64,000 nucleotides of DNA from Metellina segmentata (Eukaryota; Arthropoda; Arachnida; Araneae; Tetragnathidae): NCBI GenBank assembly GCA_947359465.1, contig OX375875.1, positions 55,857,583 through 55,921,582 on the forward strand, in the 5' to 3' direction. Position numbers and translations under genes: made by a program. The notes below the pieces were generated by a model. That model was not told where the DNA came from. It ran no database searches and saw only the letters and a list, made by a program, of their open reading frames with translations. Each line of letters starts with the position of its first letter. Within the stretch, counting starts at the first letter, position 1. Below, piece after piece: positions 43,176 to 54,160 of the stretch.

Positions 43176-45675
43176 TACCTGCAAATCTTGGTTGGTTTGT
43201 TTGGACCGAGTTTCGAACTCGTACCCCTCCTGTTACTAATTCGCTACTCCTCCAAATCTGCATCAACTGCGCCAATGAACCAAAGTGTTGCTCCAGTACG
43301 ATGTAAATTAAAATACCTACCTGCAAACTTTGGTTGGTTATTTAGACCGAGTTTCGAACTCACAACTTTCCAGTTACTAATTCGCTACTCCTCCAACTCG
43401 GCTTCAACGGCGCCAATAAATCACAGTGTTGCTCAGGTACGATGTAAATTGAAATACCTACATGCAAACCTTGGTTTGTTTGTTTGGACCGAGTTTCGAA
43501 CTCACACCCTTCCAGTTTCTAATTAGCTACTCCTACAACTCGGCTTCAACTGCTCCAATAAACCACAGTGTTGATCCAGTACGATGTAAATTAAAATACC
43601 TACCTGCAAACTTTGGTTGGTTTGTTTGGACCGAGTTTCGAACTCACACCCTTCCAGTTTCTAATTATCTACTCCTACAACTCGGCTTCAACTGCTCCAA
43701 TAAACCACAGTGTTGATCCAGTACGATGTAAATTAAAATACCTACCTGCAAACTTTGGTTGGTTTGTTTGGACCGAGTTTCGAACTCACAACCTTCTAGT
43801 TACTAATTCGCTACTCCTACAACTCGGATTCAACGGCGCCAATAAATCACAGTGTTGCTCAGGTACGATGTAAATTGAAATACCTACCTGCAAACTTTGG
43901 TTGGTTTGTTTGGACCGAGTTTCGAACTCACAACCTTCTAGTTACTAATTCGCTACTCCTACAACTCGGATTCAACGGCGCCAATAAATCACAGTGTTGC
44001 TCAGGTACGATGTAAATTGAAATACCTACCTGCAAACCTTGGTTGGTTTGTTTGGACCGAGTTTCGAACTCACAACCTTCCAGTTACTAATTCGCTACTC
44101 CTCCAACTCGGCTTCAACGGCGCCCATAAATCATGGTGTTGTTCCAGTACGATGTTAATTAAAATACCTACCTGCAAATCTTGGTTTGTTTGTTTGGACC
44201 GAGTTTCGAACTCACACCCTTCCAGTTACTAATTCGCTACTCCTCCAACTCGGCTTCAACTGCGCCAATGAACCGAAGTGTTGCTCCAGTACGATGTAAA
44301 TTAAAATACCTACCTGCAAACTTTGGTTGGTTATTTAGACCGAGTTTCGAACTCACAACTTTCCAGTTACTAATTCGCTACTCCTCCAACTCGGCTTCAA
44401 CGGCGCCAATAAATCACAGTGTTGCTCAGGTACGATGTAAATTGAAATACCTACATGCAAACCTTGGTTTGTTTGTTTGGACCGAGTTTCGAACTCACAC
44501 CCTTCCAGTTTCTAATTAGCTACTCCTACAACTCGGCTTCAACTGCTCCAATAAACCACAGTGTTGATCCAGTACGATGTAAATTAAAATACCTACCTGC
44601 AAACTTTGGTTGGTTTGTTTGGACCGAGTTTCGAACTCACACCCTTCCAGTTTCTAATTATCTACTCCTACAACTCGGCTTCAACTGCTCCAATAAACCA
44701 CAGTGTTGATCCAGTACGATGTAAATTAAAATACCTACCTGCAAACTTTGGTTGGTTTGTTTGGACCGAGTTTCGAACTCACAACCTTCTAGTTACTAAT
44801 TCGCTACTCCTACAACTCGGATTCAACGGCGCCAATAAATCACAGTGTTGCTCAGGTACGATGTAAATTGAAATACCTACCTGCAAACCTTGGTTGGTTT
44901 GTTTGGACCGAGTTTCGAACTCACAACCTTCCAGTTACTAATTCGCTACTCCTCCAACTCGGCTTCAACGGCGCCCATAAATCATGGTGTTGTTCCAGTA
45001 CGATGTTAATTAAATTACCTACCTGCAAATCTTGGTTTGTTTGTTTGGACCGAGTTTCGAACTCACACCCTTCCAGTTACTAATTCGCTACTCCTCCAAC
45101 TCGGCTTCAACTGCGCCAATGAACCGAAGTGTTGCTCCAGTACGATGTAAATTAAAATACCTACCTGCAAACTTTGGTTGGTTATTTAGACCGAGTTTCG
45201 AACTCACAACTTTCCAGTTACTAATTCGCTACTCCTCCAACTCGGCTTCAACGGCGCCAATAAATCACAGTGTTGCTCAGGTACGATGTAAATTGAAATA
45301 CCTACCTGCAAACCTTGGTTGGTTTGTTTGGACCGAGTTTCGAACTCACAACCTTCCAGTTACTAATTCGCTACTCCTCCAACTCGGCTTCAACGGCGCC
45401 AATAAATCCCAGTGTTGCTCAAGTACGATGTAAATTGAAATATCTACATGCAAACCTTGGTTGGTTTGTTTGAACCGAGTTTCGAACTCACACCCTTCTA
45501 GTTACTAATTCGCTACTCCTCCAACTCGGCTTCCACGGCGCCAATAAATCACAGTGTTGCTCAGGTACGATGTAAATTAAAATACCTACCTGCAAACCTT
45601 AGTTGGTTTATATGGACCGAGTTTCGAACTCGCACCCTTTCAGTTACTAATTCGCTACTCCTCCATCTCGGCTTC
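43140..45675 (-). repeat. 142-bp tandem array of an antisense tRNA-like SINE module, about 18 units
   Basis: CCGAGTTTCGAACTC begins near 43206, 43347, 43489, 43631, 43773, 43915, 44057 and so on to 45617, a step of 141-142 bp. Read on the minus strand each unit holds TAGCGAATTAGTAACTGG (A-box-like), GTGAGTTCGAAACTCGGTCC (B-box-like) and then GGTAGGTATTTTAATTTACA and CTGGAGCAACACTGTGG, the 5' part of SINE family A. Larger blocks are duplicated too: 43320-43870 recurs 993 bp (seven units) further on, and later blocks recur at 851 bp (six units). Open frames in it are by-products of the 142-bp step. Confidence 0.9.
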
Positions 45676-46250
45676 CACAGCTCGCGTCTGCTTAGAACTG
45701 ATTTTAATAGCCAGCCTGAAAACAAACCCGTGAATTCTAAATCACGCTCTACAGCTCAGAGCCCCCGCGTGCTTATTAACTTATTAAACAGCACGCACAG
45801 TGCTCCGGAGTCCGTAACCAGAACAAGGTCTTGGGGTGATCTCACCCAATTAGGCGCTGCACAAATCCGATACTTATCTCTACCAGAAACGTATTGAAAG
45901 ATTTTAATACCCAAGCTGCCGGTAATTTAAGTATGGGGATGACAAGGCCTCGCGCCTGTGAAATCTGGAAGCGATTTTAAGCTGCTCGACAGCGGTGCCT
46001 GGCACTGGATGGGCGCTAACTGCCTTCTGGCAACTGTCCAGCCCTCCCGAGAGTGATGCAACCCATCATGTAAGGCTGTGTCGGAAAACTGGCTGCAGCT
46101 GCCATTGGTTCGAGGCATTTGCATTGACTGAAGCGTCCTTTAGTATATTTGGAACTGCTCTCCTGGTGTTTGAATAACTAAGCGATGAGCAGAAACGCGA
46201 GCGTTGAGTTTCAACTGAATAGTGAGGAGGTGCGAAAATTATACTTTATG
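45676..46250. other. GC-richer unassigned block beside the array
   Basis: About 570 bp markedly richer in G+C than the surroundings, starting exactly where the array ends (CAGCTCGCGTCTGCTTAGAA). Both strands have short open frames (45927-46124 minus, 45995-46177 plus) but I recognise no domain. It may be the non-repeated continuation of the sequence from which the array arose. Confidence 0.4.
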
Positions 46251-48904
46251 TCTGTGTTATGAAAAATAAAACCTTGTGTGCTTCCATGGCTATAAAAAAG
46301 TTACCACTCCACGCACTGGATTTGGTTTGCCGTTGATCAGTAGTATTTTGCGACACGATTGATGAAAGAGAGATATTCTTCGCTTTTGTTGCGCAACAGC
46401 TATATTAAATCAAATATGCAGAATCCCTTTTGAGAGAGATTTCAAGATGGATCTTATAAGAATATATTGAATCCAGTTGAGACTAAGGAAAAAAAATACT
46501 CGCCATCTTTTTTATTAGCTTAATTTTTTTTCCAATGGCGGGCACTGGACTCTATCCTAGGCCCCTACAAGGCCTGAAGTGACTGGTGGACTACTTCCAA
46601 TGATGGGCACTAAGGACTTGTCCTAGGCCTTAAATATCAGCCCAATTAAAGTGTTCAAAACTGTTTTTTAACAGTGAATAGAATCATAACAAGTTATTTA
46701 AGATAAGTCATATCTGGGGGGTTAATCCCGTCATTGTTCTTGATTCATATGAGCTGTAGTGTAATACTCTGCCCTCTTCACTCAACCCTCACTTGATGGG
46801 GGAAAGCAGAGGTGCACGTGTCTAGTGCAAAGATAAAGAAGTGATGCTAGGAGGGGTTAGGTCAGGGGTGATTGGGGAGGGAAAAAGGCAGAGAACGATA
46901 GAGCGAGGAAGATGGCGGAATTTTAGGAACGTTCGTTCTTTGCAAGTCTTTTCCCTGGGACTATAATGAGGAGATTTGTTATAACGTTTACCCAAATAAA
47001 CGCTTGTTAAGTTTTCAGTGTTCTCTCTTCTTTGGCCCTTCACGAAACACACGAGGAACATTATATTAGCTTTAACACTTACACTTCAATGGCAAAGAGC
47101 TTGTATTCACTCAGTTTAGCTTGACTTTCTAAGATCATGTTGTGGAGGCTAATTCTCTGTTAACTGAGGAAACAGTCACATTAAACTACACCTAAAAGAT
47201 GATTCCAAGATTGCCTTTGTAAGAATAACACAAATCCTTATTAAAGAATCAGAGAACTCAACAAAAAATACCCACTTAAAATGTTAGTTAAAGCGTTCAA
47301 AGCTATTTTTCATCAGTTTAAAATATAACAGGTATTTAATAATAGTTACTTGAGAGCAGAAACTTTTAAAATGATCACTTTTTACCAAGGTTGAATGCAA
47401 TGCACTAAAAAGTTCGTACGTGAGTGAAATATTAATGATGAAAGTGTTATAGGTGTTATAATTGATACAGTAGCATAAGAGCAGAATCACTTTAATGAAT
47501 AAATATAAAAAATCTTGAATGATCAAAGGATTTTGAATGCAACGTGTTAGATGAGAAAGTCATTCAGTAAGTGGGGGTGGGTGGAAATTAATGATTAGAG
47601 TGTTTAAGGTTTCACAGTTGATAATTAAAAAAATTCAGATCTTCGAATTTCAAATTTAAATTTTCAAATGCGAGATACTTAAACGTAAAGCTGAATGATA
47701 AATATCGAGTGGAAAATTGCAACAAAGAACAGACTTTTACACTTTTTTTATTTCAGTCGCAAAGCTAACTTATCAGAATGCTGTCATCAAGTCACTTTTG
47801 CATAATATGGATTACCAGTAAATTACACTGCATCTTCTCCATCGATCACTAGTATCTTCTTTCCTCTCCCCTGACTTTCTTAAGGCTGAAGTCGAGTAAA
47901 TTCCATTATTACCCTTTGGTCTAGAAATCATCACGTATTTATCAAAATCAAATATTAAAGCGCTTTTCCTGTCATATTAGAGTTAAATTGCAGCAAAAAA
48001 AAATGAATGGTAGAACGACGACGAAAGGCCTCTGGATGTACAGAGCTTTAAATATTAACGCATCATAGACTTCTCTCAATTTAATTTTTTCTGTTTCATT
48101 CTATCAATATATAGTCATTTTTTCCTGTCTGAAAATTTCCTCTCTCATAATATTATTAAGTAATAGCCTGGCAGTTTCCTGATGAGTAATTTATTTACTT
48201 TCCGGTCGAGGAAAGTTTTCTTTAAAACGTTCTTCTTTCGGGTCTTGATTTCACAGGAGCCATTTTGGGAAAATAATGAGAAAGGTGAAGGGCGGACTGC
48301 GATCCATTATGTTCGCGTTCTGATGAATTATTTTTATGGTACATTACTCCCTGCGATTTTTTTCGTTAACTTACTTTGTTTTTGTGCATGGTGAACACCG
48401 AAATAATGAATATGAATTTACTTAAAAAGAGAAGGAAAAACAAGAAGTCGAATTTAATAACGGCTTAAAAAATTCAACAATGTAACGATGTAGTGAAGCC
48501 CGAGCGATAAGTAGATTAAAACTTTTAAGTAGAAACCTCAGCAGAACCCAAACTAATTGTCGTGAAGTGGTTTTCCAATTCCAAAAGATCCCAAGGGGAA
48601 AGGATTTTTGATATTTTTTCAAAATTCGATTTAAAATTACTAATGGGTTCAGAATGATTTAAAGCCTACATTTTCTATCTGGTTTTTGATCCGCACACTG
48701 GTCGATAACGCGTAACCAAATTAAGCCTGCATAGTTTGATTAAAACGTTTGAATATCACATTCCTTTGCCTATAAATTAAAAAGTATCAAAGATTTTGCA
48801 GTGGTGTCAACCATCTCAAATCATCACCAGAATGGTCCATAAATTATTATGAATGAACTGAATATTATGCTTAGGTATTATCTGTTTGTAAATATAAAAT
48901 CCTT
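46251..48904. other. Unassigned DNA
   Basis: A short local duplication, CCAATGGCGGGCACTGGACT at 46532 and CCAATGATGGGCACTAAGGA at 46598, each followed by TCCTAGGCC, is the only structure seen. No coding region recognised. Confidence 0.4.
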
Positions 48905-49455
48905 AGATGATAAAAAGGCTCCTGGTTATCAAAAGAGTATTAAAACCAGTATAAAGTAATAATAGTATTGACAGTTAAAATTATACTTTGAACTATAACC
49001 TTGTTCTTGGAAGTCGAAAATCCTATTAACGTGCAATGGCTAATGATAAATTTACTTTGCGACGATGTCACCGTTTCTAGTTTATGATATTTTACAGCGT
49101 TTATTTTCTGTACATTTTATTTCAAATTAAATTGTATTTAGTTTTAATTATGTATAAATTGATTTTTTTTTATTGTATTATGTTTTTTTTGTAAATTATT
49201 ATTTTTTAACAAATTATTGCTTATAAAAGGCTCCTGGTTATTAACAATGTATTAAAATCCGTATAAACAACAAAACCATTGAGAGTGAAAATTTTTCTTT
49301 GAACTAGTACCTTATTCTTACAAGTTAAAAATCGTATTAACGCGCTATGACTAATGAAAAATTTACTTTTCGACGATCTTACCGTTTCTATTACATGGTA
49401 TTTTACTGAGTTTATTTTCTGTTCATTTTATTGCAAATTCCATTTTTTAACCTAA
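48905..49455 (+). repeat. Two-copy tandem repeat of about 312 bp
   Basis: AAAGGCTCCTGGTTAT at 48917 and 49227 begin two copies. Both continue with AGTATTAAAA/TGTATTAAAA, TTTGAACTA, CTTRTTCTT, AACG(T/C)GC, AAATTTACTTT, CGACGAT and a TTTATTTTCTGTWCATTTTA end. Identity is perhaps 75-80% by eye. Confidence 0.75.
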
Positions 49456-49739
49456 TATATACTAAAATAAAGCTTAACCGAAAATCCCAAAACATATTTT
49501 AGAGATCATTCCGGTTGAAAATTACCTCCTTAGTGATGTTGCTAAGAAACACAGTTACTTCGTTATACAAATACCTAGGTTGAATACTTTTGTACTAAAA
49601 TACTTACTATGAGACAGTGGATGAATTCTTTGGTAATCGAATCCCTCGGGAAGAATCAAATACAACAAATGCGTTTCGGTATGTTGTATTAGAGAGCTTT
49701 CGTATTAGAATACATACTCCAATATATATTGGTAATAAC

Positions 49740-50734
49740 TAGGGCAACTTATTTGTTGCAGTAAAAAGGGAAAAGTTGCATTTATCATTCTCTAAAGTTG
49801 CATTTATGGAAAGAAAGTTGCATTTATCATTCTCTAAAGTTGCATTTATGGAAAGAAAGTTGCATTTATTATTGATACCCTAAAATCTAAAATAAATTAT
49901 TCGTAAAAAGTGAAGAAATAAAATATTCATTGACAATTTTAGTCGCGTACAACAGTATTATACAACATCATTAAATACAGACGAACATTCAAGTCGTTCA
50001 AAGGCCCATCCTTGGCCAGTAATTTCTTTAACATTGAAAAACTGAGCTCAACAGAAATTGATGTTGCCTGACATTGTTGCAGTAGCAAATACTGACTTTA
50101 AGAGAAAATCATCTCGGGAAAGTTTAGCAATAACCTTTAGGTCATTATTCTTTTCCAATCGTTTTTTAAGATACGCTTTGAGATTGCAAGGATCTTTAAA
50201 ATCCATCGATCTGATATATTCATACACTGTCTCGATGTTGTACGCTTTCGATTCCGATTTTCCTACGAGACGAATCAAACATTCGTAGCAGCATTTGATT
50301 TCCAGCAAACTTTTAGGCAGCTCTGTGGCACACACTGCTTTTTATACACAACGCACTAAAATGCCATCGCCACTGAAACCGCTCGCGATGTCCTTTATAG
50401 GGGGAAGGTGGTCGGCAAAGTACAATGCTGTAGCAACTTCTTATTTGATCCACAATACTTCGGCATTCGCAAGATCAGACACACGTGATCAAAGGGTTGA
50501 TTCAGAGGGCAAAAAATTAAATATTGATTTCATTTCAATTAATTTTAAGCTAAATTTTAAAATGTTGCTAGTAGGTTGCATTTATGCAAAAAGTTGCATT
50601 TATGCATAAAGTTGCATTTATGTTGCAGTTATAACTCACTTACAATACACCCCATGTAGGAGGAATTTTTGTTTTAGTACTTTAGATGTAATGTAGAACG
50701 TATAAAGTTTCATTTGTTGCAAAAAGTTGCCCTA
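49740..50734 (-). mobile_element. hAT element with 8-bp target duplication
   Basis: GTAATAAC occurs immediately outside both ends (49732-49739 and 50735-50742), a perfect 8-bp duplication as made by hAT transposases. The ends are TAGGGCAACTT and its exact inverse, fitting the hAT terminal pattern. Just inside, GTTGCATTTAT occurs five times on the left (49774-49870) and three times on the right (50573-50622), all in the same orientation. The interior keeps the C-terminal third of a minus-strand transposase. It is 995 bp, shortened by internal deletion. Confidence 0.92.
49985..50480 (-). pseudogene. hAT transposase C-terminal region (decayed)
   Basis: The minus strand reads, in order, EVATALYFADHLPPIKDIAS, GFSGDGILVRCV, a stop, CATELPKSLLEIKCCYECLI, KRLEKNNDLKVIAKLSRDD, then after a frameshift near 50080 CQATSISVELSFSMLKKLLA and LNVRL. 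The last part is the conserved hAT C-terminal dimerisation region (usually S-x-x-x-VE-R-x-FS...). Lesions are two in-frame stops (one before EVATAL, one before KAVCATEL) and the frameshift. The BED-type DNA-binding domain and most of the RNase H-like catalytic core are missing. Confidence 0.85.
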
Positions 50735-50939
50735 GTAATAACCTTTTGTGCTTAATTATAAACTGTACTTGGGAAGTATTCCCGTAATTTTGTTATATTA
50801 TGGGGGGGGGGGGGTGAGACAGCAATCACTCGTGTATACCATCATGACATTTTTTTAAAATAAAGACATACGTTTAAATGCTTTTTTTTTTCAGAATTAA
50901 CTCTGCGCCCCTAGATATATACTGATACTTTTAAGAAAC

Positions 50940-52010
50940 TAGTTCCACTTACTTTGAACACAAAATCCTTAGCTGTCACAACACCATTGCTTCTTAGACG
51001 CTTATCAAATATTTCCTCTATTTAATTCTAAGACGTAACATGCGTGGAAAGACTTATCTGTATAGTAACCACAATTCAGCAATTCGATGGAATGAACAAC
51101 TTTAATATTCAGAGCCGCGGTAGCTCAGTCAGTAGAGCGTCGGACTCGAATCAGAAGGGTTGTGGGTTCTCCTCCTCCCCTCCAATGCCCGTGTGAGCCT
51201 CCAATTCTGATGATTGCGAGATCGGCGCTTCGACCTGGCTAAAGACCGTCGTGTTAACTAATGGTGACTGGGGCACGTTAAATAGGTCGTGGTCACAATG
51301 TCCCCCATGTTCCCATACCAAAATCAATACCTCTGGGGGTACCTAATCAGGGGGTTATTGGCCTCTGATTAGGATCTAAATTACGATATGTGTGAGTGAA
51401 TGGATGTATGAAAGGGACCTTCCTGTAAAACGGATGTGTCATGTATGTCGAGCAAAGTCGGACTTCCTCCCAATGGGGCTCAATAACATGGAAGGCGCAC
51501 CCTCCTCGCCTCTTGCCGTCTTCGACGGGCCTGGCACTCCTCTGGTCTGCCAGTGTAGGCATAAGAAACAACAACTTTAATATTCAATCTGCAAATTTCC
51601 ATCTCCTAATTTGAACAAACACTAAGTTAAGCGAATTAATGGTACACTAGAAATTATAGCTTAAATAATTCACAAATAAATATCCTTTTTGAGAATTAAA
51701 ATCTACACATCCTTTTCCCCCCTACAAAGATATTAAATTTTGAATGTTTCTTACTCAAAATTCTTAGTTGTTACAAGGATTTCTTCTTGGACACCTACCA
51801 AATATTCTCTCTGTATTTAATTCTAAAACATAACATGTCCGTGGAAGGACTATTGTACAATAACTACAATCCAGACGCTTCAATGCAATGAAATATCTTT
51901 AATGTCCAGTCTGCAAATCCTCATGTCCGACTAACTTCGAACGAACACCAAGTTAAACGAATTGCTGGTACACTCGAAACTATAGTTTAAATGATTCAGA
52001 AGCAGACTCA
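50940..52010 (+). repeat. Two-copy tandem repeat of about 319 bp, one copy holding a SINE
   Basis: Copy 1 (50940-51111 plus 51587-51700) and copy 2 (51740-52010) share TATTTAATTCTAARACRTAA, CATGYSCGTGGAAAGRACT, ACAATYCAG, TTTAATRTYCA, TCTGCAAAT and ACACYAAGTTAARCGAATT. Subtracting the SINE and its duplication gives a step of about 319 bp. Confidence 0.75.
51112..51569 (+). mobile_element. tRNA-derived SINE with 17-bp target duplication
   Basis: AACAACTTTAATATTCA flanks the element exactly on both sides (51095-51111 and 51570-51586). The head GCCGCGGTAGCTCAGTCAGT then AGAGCGTCGGACTCGAATC is tRNA-like with a near-perfect A box, and GTTGTGGGTTCTCC is a weakened B box. The tRNA-unrelated body runs about 390 bp and shares AAGACCGTCGTGT with 42942. 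Such elements are transcribed by RNA polymerase III and copied by LINE machinery. The perfect duplication implies a fairly recent insertion. The frames at 51347-51580 are not genes. Confidence 0.92.
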
Positions 52011-53730
52011 TCACTCGTGAGTCGTACACTCCACGGTTCGTGGCAATACAATTAATTACGATGTCATTATTGATTTATGGTTGCGGTCCGGTTCTAATGT
52101 TTGGTGACGAACAGTTGATGTGATTCAATTCGATATTTGTCCCCGAACGCATCTGGCATGACTCCTAATTGTTTCAGAAGCAATTAGAGGAGAATTGTTG
52201 AAACGACAGCGGTAGAAGGGAAATGGAATGTACCGCTCCCAAGGACTACCATGCAAATGGGATATTCCAAATAACGGCCTTGTCTCGAAAAACCGTTTTA
52301 AATAGCATTGACATGATTCCCAACGATCCTCGGTTACAACAAGCCTTGCTTTAATCGACTAGTCTTTTAGAAAATCCTTGGTCCTTGTCCTAATCCATTA
52401 GAATATCCTTTGGTACCCAAAAGGACAATTAAGATTATCGCTTTGCAATGCCACATAATGTCTTGTACTTACACTTTAAGCTCGGGAGAGAATGCACGGA
52501 TTACAAAATGTAAAATCCGCACTAAATTCCAAACTATATGATTTTTCAAATATAAGCTAGTTTTTTTCAAAAAATCTTAAAAGGTACAATACATATTTTA
52601 ATTTTTAATTCACTTCACACTTTTATTTCAGTTATACTAAGTTTAAAAAAAATAACGTGTTCCCGAAAAACTGAATATGAAAACTAAACGTTCTTGCGAG
52701 TTTTTACAATCTTAATTGACTATGTACTGATAGTTAATTACTTCATCTAAAGTAAATATACATGTTTATAATTGTCTGTGTACTTAACTGACGGTAAACA
52801 CAGATTATTTATTCAGTTTTAAAAGGGCACAGTACCCTAAAATTGATCAAAATGTTGAAGGTTTTTTTATTATCATGTATTAATTATACAACTTTAAAGA
52901 ATATGTGCCCAAATTTTTAAAGCTGTGGCTATATTATTAAGCGAGGTATTCACGTTTTTCTATCTAACTTAGGTACAGGGAACTGAAATCTGCATTATTT
53001 TTGGATTAGCGCATGGCAACAACTACGAGAAATTAAATAAACCACTACGAGATTCTGTGACAGTTTTGCCACTTTGTTCAAATGCGGCTTGGTTTGAGTT
53101 GAGGAACAATAAAGTATTATTAAAAATGTCAAAACCTTCTCATGAAAAACTTCAGCACCCTGATGAGAAACGAACAAAGATTAATTAAGAAAAGGGTAAA
53201 ATGTGGATTTCCTGAATTTCAAACGTGAAAAACAGTGAATACTCGTAGAAAGAGTGAATTAAATGTTCTTATTTAATATGAACTTTAGGGAGCATAATTG
53301 CAAAATCATGACTGAGTTGTGCACATTGTTTTCATATGATTCATTAAAAACGTAATTAAGCGAAACTGAAATTGCACAAAATGCAACTTTCTAATTTTAT
53401 AAATTTTCTTTCATTTGGAAATATGAAATGCAAAATAAAAACATACTTGAATCCATATTCAAGCTGTAATCATCTTGTATGGATTTAAATATTTTCTTCT
53501 AATGCCTATTTTACTAATTGCTTTTTTTTGGAGTGATGCATGGTTATCATTTCCCCCCCCCCATCTTTAAAGTTTAGAACCCTGCTGTATTTAATAAATT
53601 TAATGTCAGAATTTTACCTTCACATAGTGAGAAACTGTTTCGTAATTTAAAAATCATAAATCACGAAAATTCGCATTTTGAGTAAGTTTTACCAACATAA
53701 TAATAAGAATACGATAACAACGCACTATAA
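52011..53730. other. Unassigned DNA
   Basis: No recognised element or coding sequence. A C9 run occurs near 53552. Confidence 0.4.
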
Positions 53731-54160
53731 GGCCCGGTGCACACATCCGGTTTTTCAACGTGCGGCGCCGCGTCTGCAACGCAAGTGCGGTCTGAGATAC
53801 ATTAGATCCAATGGAGCAGAGCACACATGCCTCCATCGCCGCTGGGACGACGCACGTCCAACTTGCGTGCAATTTGTACCGCAGTTCCACACGGCGTCGC
53901 AGGGTCGCCGCACATAAGTCTCCTTTCTAAAGTACCTCGTTTTCATAAAGAAATGGAATACAAATAATAATTAATAAATGGTTGTATCCAGTAACGTCTG
54001 TTTTGTTTCAAAATATACTTTTTATACACCAAATATGAGAAAAAAACACGTTTTCTTCGATAGAATATTTATCGCGAATGGCGTGGGTTATGTGTGCATA
54101 GTTGGGCTTCGGTGTCGCAGTGACGCCGCACGTTGAAAAACCGGATGTGTGCACCGGGCC
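53731..54160. mobile_element. Harbinger-like MITE with perfect 37-bp inverted ends
   Basis: Left end GGCCCGGTGCACACATCCGG then TTTTTCAACGTGCGGCG (53731-53767) is the exact reverse complement of 54124-54160. TAA precedes and TTA follows; a PIF/Harbinger target would be TTA on both sides, so one middle base differs. A third partial copy of the subterminal GTGCGGCGACNCTGCGAC motif lies inside at 53888-53912. It is 430 bp with no transposase. The perfect ends imply a young copy. Confidence 0.8.

Noticed and set aside
43188..45433. Series of similar 71-133-codon plus-strand proteins (FGPSFEL.. type)
   Set aside because: They are translations of the 142-bp tandem unit; 142 is not a multiple of three, so frames shift and stop in each unit, as expected of non-coding DNA.
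46534..46635. Short tandem SINE
   Set aside because: Only a roughly 20-bp phrase is duplicated (CCAATGRYGGGCACT...TCCTAGGCC); there is not enough structure to call an element.
51112..51190. Functional tRNA gene
   Set aside because: The head is tRNA-like with a good A box, but the acceptor and T stems do not close, the B box is degraded and it lies inside a SINE with a 17-bp target duplication.
53654..53946. Three overlapping frames in the GC-rich MITE
   Set aside because: All lie within the inverted-repeat element and arise from its CpG-rich, stop-poor sequence.
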